24,980 bases of DNA from a virus, in the IMG/VR virus record IMGVR_UViG_3300007541_000201, positions 1 to 24,980 of that record; one strand, given 5' to 3'. Position 1 is the stretch's first letter, and each line of letters starts with the position of its first letter. A model generated the notes under the pieces. The model searched no databases and was not told the origin of the DNA. It saw nothing but the letters and a program-made list of their open reading frames with translations. This document shows positions 22,309 through 24,980 of the stretch, in pieces. The position numbers and the translations under genes are program-made.

Positions 22309-22650
22309 GGGGATGTTATTGGAATTCGACCTTTGGCGGATTTCATTTGATGCATGTGGGAGTTAGTCGAAGGCTCCCTAAAAATCGACCAAACAATAGG
22401 TGAAGAACCTGTACTCCTTGCAGCTTAAACTATAAAGCTGCGCTGAACGCCGTGGATTCCGATAAGCGGTTAGTAGGCTCGACTATCGGATAGGATGGCG
22501 ATACCGAAATATCGCGCTAGGTTATCACTACCCAAGTGTTCGCGGTCTGCGTTACGCCCAAAGTGTGCTGGCACCAGAAAACCAGATAAACATGTAGAGT
22601 CAGTGAATGAACTCAAAGACACGAGGGTTCGAGTCCCTCCATCTCCACCA
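22309..22650 (+). ncRNA. ssrA: tmRNA (one-piece, phage-encoded)
   Basis: 342 nt. The 5' end GGGGATG pairs with CATCTCC near the 3' end in a 7-bp acceptor stem that has the G-U at the third pair, the alanine identity signal; discriminator A and CCA are encoded. The T arm GAGGG-TTCGAGT-CCCTC and the 5' block ATTGGAATTCGAC match the tRNA-like domain. TTAGTC at 22363-22368 marks the resume codon GAA (22369), after which the frame reads EGSLKIDQTIGEEPVLLAA and stops at TAA (22426-22428). A 7-bp hairpin GCAGCTT/AAGCTGC brackets the stop as in bacterial tmRNAs. It would rescue stalled ribosomes with host SmpB and tag the product for proteolysis. The long tag and non-Ala resume codon are unusual. Confidence 0.96.
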
Positions 22651-22656
22651 TTTTAG

Positions 22657-22684
22657 TTGAAAATGGTGGCATTTTGGTTATAAT
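22657..22684 (+). promoter_or_regulatory. Sigma70-type promoter for the sugar-modification genes
   Basis: TTGAAA (22657-22662), 16-nt spacer, TATAAT (22679-22684). The ATG at 22693 lies 9 nt after the -10 box, so the transcript would be leaderless or nearly so. A CCATTTT/AAAATGG stem at 22648-22667 overlaps the -35 box and the tmRNA 3' end; it lacks a T-run. Confidence 0.65.
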
Positions 22685-22692
22685 CTGAAGAG

Positions 22693-23760
22693 ATGATTAT
22701 ACCAATTTATAAGCCTTGGATAACAGAATTAGAAAAAAAATACTCTAAAGAAGCGATAGAGTCTGAATGGATTTCTTCTCAGGGGGCCTATATTAGGCGC
22801 TTTGAAGAGGCTTTTGCGTGTTTTATTGGGTGTAAACACGCTATTGCCGTCAATAACGGAACCTCCGCCTGCCACTTGGCTTTACTTTCTTGTGGAATCA
22901 AAGAAGGGGACGAGGTAATCATTCCTGCTTGCACCTTTATCGCTACGGCTAATGCGGTTAAATACTGTGGGGCGAAGCCCGTTTTGGCGGATATTGACCG
23001 CGAAACATGGAATGTTAGCCTAGAAAACATTAAAAAAGCGAGAACGAGAAAAACAAAGGCCGTTTTCTTGGTTCATCTTTTAGGGAATCCTTGCGATAAA
23101 GAAATTTATGAATGGTGCGAAAAAGAAGGTATCATTTGCATCGAAGATGCTTGTGAATCAATTGGAGCGTCTTACGGAAAAACAAGAACAGGAAATATGG
23201 GTCTTGTATCAGCCTTTAGCTTCTTTGGAAATAAAAACTTGACTACCGGAGAGGGAGGGATGGTCACGACAAACAACGATGTTGTTGCAGAAAAATGTAG
23301 GTTGTTAAAGGGACAAGGCCAAGGAGATAAAAGGTATTTTCATACAGACGTTGGATACAACTATAGAATGACTAATGTTCAGGCGGCGATTGGTCTCGCC
23401 CAAGTGGAAAGAATACAAGAAATTTTATCAGAGAAAAGGAGAATTTTTCAACACTACAGTAGGGAGCTGGCTAATATTGCTATAATGCAAAAAATTAAAG
23501 AAGGGACGGAGCACGCATGTTGGATGTTTGGGATTGTCTCTAAGTATCGAACGGAAATAGAAGAAGAATTAAGAAAAGAAGGAGTAGACACGCGCCCGAT
23601 GTTTTATCCTATTAACGATATGCCTCCATATTTCTCAGAGGAAATATTTCCTTGCTCAAGGACATTAAGCAAATACGGCTTGATGCTTCCGTCTTTTCCC
23701 GAGCTAAAGGAAGAAGAAATAAACAAAATTTGCTCAATCATCAAGCATGTCGCAGGTTGA
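22693..23760 (+). CDS. DegT/DnrJ/EryC1-type sugar aminotransferase
   Basis: 355 residues, full length for this PLP enzyme family. It shows GAYIRRFEEAFACFIG near 31, VNNGTSACHLAL near 53, EVIIPACTFIATANAV near 74, IEDACESIG near 150, and the PLP-lysine block SFFGNKNLTTGEGG with Lys181. These enzymes transfer an amino group to a 3- or 4-keto nucleotide sugar in the making of perosamine-like, viosamine-like or related sugars. The neighbouring acetyltransferase and glycosyltransferase genes overlap downstream, so the three probably make and attach an amino sugar. The substrate cannot be read. The region looks more AT-rich than the structural genes, which suggests separate acquisition. Confidence 0.93.
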   Translation: MIIPIYKPWITELEKKYSKEAIESEWISSQGAYIRRFEEAFACFIGCKHAIAVNNGTSACHLALLSCGIKEGDEVIIPACTFIATANAVKYCGAKPVLADIDRETWNVSLENIKKARTRKTKAVFLVHLLGNPCDKEIYEWCEKEGIICIEDACESIGASYGKTRTGNMGLVSAFSFFGNKNLTTGEGGMVTTNNDVVAEKCRLLKGQGQGDKRYFHTDVGYNYRMTNVQAAIGLAQVERIQEILSEKRRIFQHYSRELANIAIMQKIKEGTEHACWMFGIVSKYRTEIEEELRKEGVDTRPMFYPINDMPPYFSEEIFPCSRTLSKYGLMLPSFPELKEEEINKICSIIKHVAG

Positions 23761-24172
23761 AATTAAAGAAATTCACGACGGGAATCTTAGTCTTTTAACT
23801 GAATTTCTTGAAAAGTTTAAGTTAAACAGCTTAGGCTTTTTCAGATATTTTGACAATAGAGATTTTGAGTGCTTAAAAAACCATTACACAACCGTGGTTG
23901 CCGTCAAAAACGAAGAGGCTGTTGGGTACGGCCATCTAGATAGTGAAACACACATTTGGCTGGGGGTGGCTGTTCTGCCCGAACATGCTGGAGAAGGGAT
24001 AGGAGAAAGAATAGTTAGAGAGCTTCTTTCAAGGGCCAAAAAACTTAAGATAGAAACCATTAGACTTTCTGTCGATAAAGATAACCTTGTCGCAATTAAT
24101 CTATACAAAAAAATTGGTTTTTACAGGGTAATGGAAAACTCAAAATCGTATTTTTATGAAATTAAAACCTAG
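23747..24172 (+). CDS. GNAT-family N-acetyltransferase
   Basis: 141 residues, one GNAT domain. Motif A, GVAVLPEHAGEGIGERIVRE, carries the acetyl-CoA pyrophosphate-binding G-x-G-x-(G/E) loop in the form H-A-G-E-G-I-G, and motif B follows as LSVDKDNLVAINLYKKIGF. The start overlaps the aminotransferase gene by 14 nt and the end overlaps the glycosyltransferase by 17 nt. By context it probably acetylates the amino group made by the preceding enzyme, but GNAT enzymes have many substrates and protein or antibiotic acetylation cannot be excluded. Confidence 0.9.
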   Translation: MSQVEIKEIHDGNLSLLTEFLEKFKLNSLGFFRYFDNRDFECLKNHYTTVVAVKNEEAVGYGHLDSETHIWLGVAVLPEHAGEGIGERIVRELLSRAKKLKIETIRLSVDKDNLVAINLYKKIGFYRVMENSKSYFYEIKT

Positions 24173-24917
24173 AATAGTTGTTTGCTCCCTGTTTAGGGAT
24201 AGTATGCTTTGGCATGGAGTAGAAATTAATCAAGTCCATCGCTATTTTCGACAGATAAAAGAACAGGAAACTTCTTATGGGCAAGAATTTTCTATTATTG
24301 CCGTTGAGGGGGGCTCAGTAGATAATACAAGAGAAACTCTTGTTAATTATCAAAACAACAAAAATTTAACTATTTTAGATGACGATGTGAACTTTGTTGA
24401 GGTTAAATCTGTCGCCTCTAAGGAGCGATTCGAAAGCCTCGCGAGGGTCGCCAACATCGGTCTCAACGCCGCGAAAAAAGTTGATGCAGAATATATTCTT
24501 TGGTTAGAATCAGACCTAATTATTGATAAATTTAACGTCATAGACCAATTAGTTTCGAAAATGGAAGAAGAGAAAGACATTGCCGCAATTTCCCCCCTGA
24601 TTACAATGAAATTTCTGCCCCCCTCCCCCCAAAAATACATTTTTTACGATACATGGGGATATGTTTTTTCTGATGGCTCAAGCTGGGGGAATATTTCCAT
24701 CCAAGACACAGATAGAAATCCAAGGTATAGAGAAATGCTTTCGGTTGGGTCATGCTGTCTAATGAGAAGCAAGGATATGGATGATGTTGATTTTGGAACA
24801 GGATGTTTCAGGGAACTTTGCGAAAAGATAAAACTGAAAGGCAAAAGAATTGTTTTAGATATGCGCTCAGACGTTTATCATCCCTCTGATTTCTATATTC
24901 AAGGCAGAAGAATTTAA
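24156..24917 (+). CDS. Glycosyltransferase, GT-A fold, Anp1/GT62-like pattern
   Basis: 253 residues. The N-terminus RIVVCSLFRDSMLWHG, the following IIAVEGGSVDNTRE and the central YILWLESDLIIDKF have the arrangement of GT-A enzymes; ESD stands where the DxD-type metal site is expected. LARVANIGLNAAKKVDAEY resembles the Anp1-type mannosyltransferase segment. The C-terminus includes VLDMRSDVYHPSDFYIQGRR, perhaps acceptor-binding. No signal peptide or membrane segment, so it works in the cytoplasm. It closes the three-gene cassette and may attach the amino sugar to phage DNA, a virion protein or a lipid carrier; none of these can be distinguished. Confidence 0.78.
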   Translation: MKLKPRIVVCSLFRDSMLWHGVEINQVHRYFRQIKEQETSYGQEFSIIAVEGGSVDNTRETLVNYQNNKNLTILDDDVNFVEVKSVASKERFESLARVANIGLNAAKKVDAEYILWLESDLIIDKFNVIDQLVSKMEEEKDIAAISPLITMKFLPPSPQKYIFYDTWGYVFSDGSSWGNISIQDTDRNPRYREMLSVGSCCLMRSKDMDDVDFGTGCFRELCEKIKLKGKRIVLDMRSDVYHPSDFYIQGRRI

Positions 24918-24934
24918 TTTTTTTCAAAAACTAC

Positions 24935-24964
24935 TTGACTTTTCCAAATTCTATGTAATTATAC
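24935..24964 (+). promoter_or_regulatory. Strong sigma70-type promoter at the window edge
   Basis: TTGACT (24935-24940), 18-nt spacer, TTATAC (24959-24964). It overlaps ATGTAATTATAC, which also resembles the late-motif family. Nothing lies between the glycosyltransferase stop and this promoter except an A/T-rich stretch. Confidence 0.6.
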
Positions 24965-24968
24965 GTCA

Positions 24969-24980
24969 TATAGTTCTTTA
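24969..24980 (+). promoter_or_regulatory. Start of a second boxA, cut by the window end
   Basis: TATAGTTCTTTA at the last bases of the window repeats AATAGTTCTTTA from the element ahead of the tmRNA (22109-22120). Its continuation is outside the window. Confidence 0.5.

Noticed and set aside
22182-22403. A 73-residue ORF overlapping the structured RNA and tmRNA.
   Set aside because: Both RNAs have strong structural evidence, and the ORF has no ribosome site or family features.
22648-22667. An intrinsic terminator after the tmRNA.
   Set aside because: The CCATTTT/AAAATGG stem is AT-rich, overlaps the encoded CCA and has no T-run, so termination there is not supported.
1-24980. CRISPR array, insertion sequence or integrase with attachment sites.
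   Set aside because: No regularly spaced repeat-spacer series, transposase, recombinase or terminal inverted repeats were found.

Overview
The window is part of the genome of a tailed double-stranded DNA phage (Caudoviricetes), probably a large one. It holds a nearly complete morphogenesis module, phage-type late-transcription genes, a PhoH-like ATPase, a tRNA, a complete tmRNA and a small sugar-modification cassette. The host cannot be named. A near-perfect proteobacterial-type rRNA boxA ahead of the tmRNA, and a lipoprotein signal peptide on one gene, both fit a Gram-negative, probably proteobacterial host. That is an inference.

Region 1 (1-3127, minus strand): N-terminal part of the tape measure protein, running off the left edge, preceded by two overlapping genes in the position of tail assembly chaperones and one small unknown gene. 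Region 2 (3173-7392, plus strand): an inverted block with three neck or head-tail completion candidates and two tandem paralogous tail-tube-like proteins split by a strong intrinsic terminator. Region 3 (7389-18721, minus strand): connector candidate, unknown protein, major capsid protein (with its own terminator), decoration candidate, protease-scaffold fusion, portal, large terminase, ERCC4-type nuclease with a zinc finger, probable small terminase, sigma-like factor and a zinc-ribbon protein. Most genes here overlap by 1-16 nt. Region 4 (18756-20551, minus): PhoH and a further tail-tube-like protein.

Region 5 (20584-22650, plus): a lipoprotein with a Cys-His-Glu papain/transglutaminase-like arrangement, tRNA-Arg(UCU), three small unknown genes behind a tandem 11-bp repeat, then a transcription unit with a promoter motif, a boxA, a structured RNA closed by an 11-bp long-range helix, and a tmRNA. 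Region 6 (22693-24917, plus): DegT-type aminotransferase, GNAT acetyltransferase and glycosyltransferase, overlapping like an operon. The window closes with another promoter and the start of a second boxA.

A motif GTGTA(A/T)A(A/T) recurs upstream of transcription-unit starts on both strands. In six protein genes its first G lies 14 or 15 nt before the start codon. The TATA-like core would then put the transcription start at or near the start codon, so these late mRNAs may be leaderless. The sigma-like factor and zinc-ribbon protein encoded here are the obvious candidates for reading it. The motif also precedes the boxA-structured RNA-tmRNA unit, which may link translation rescue to the late programme.
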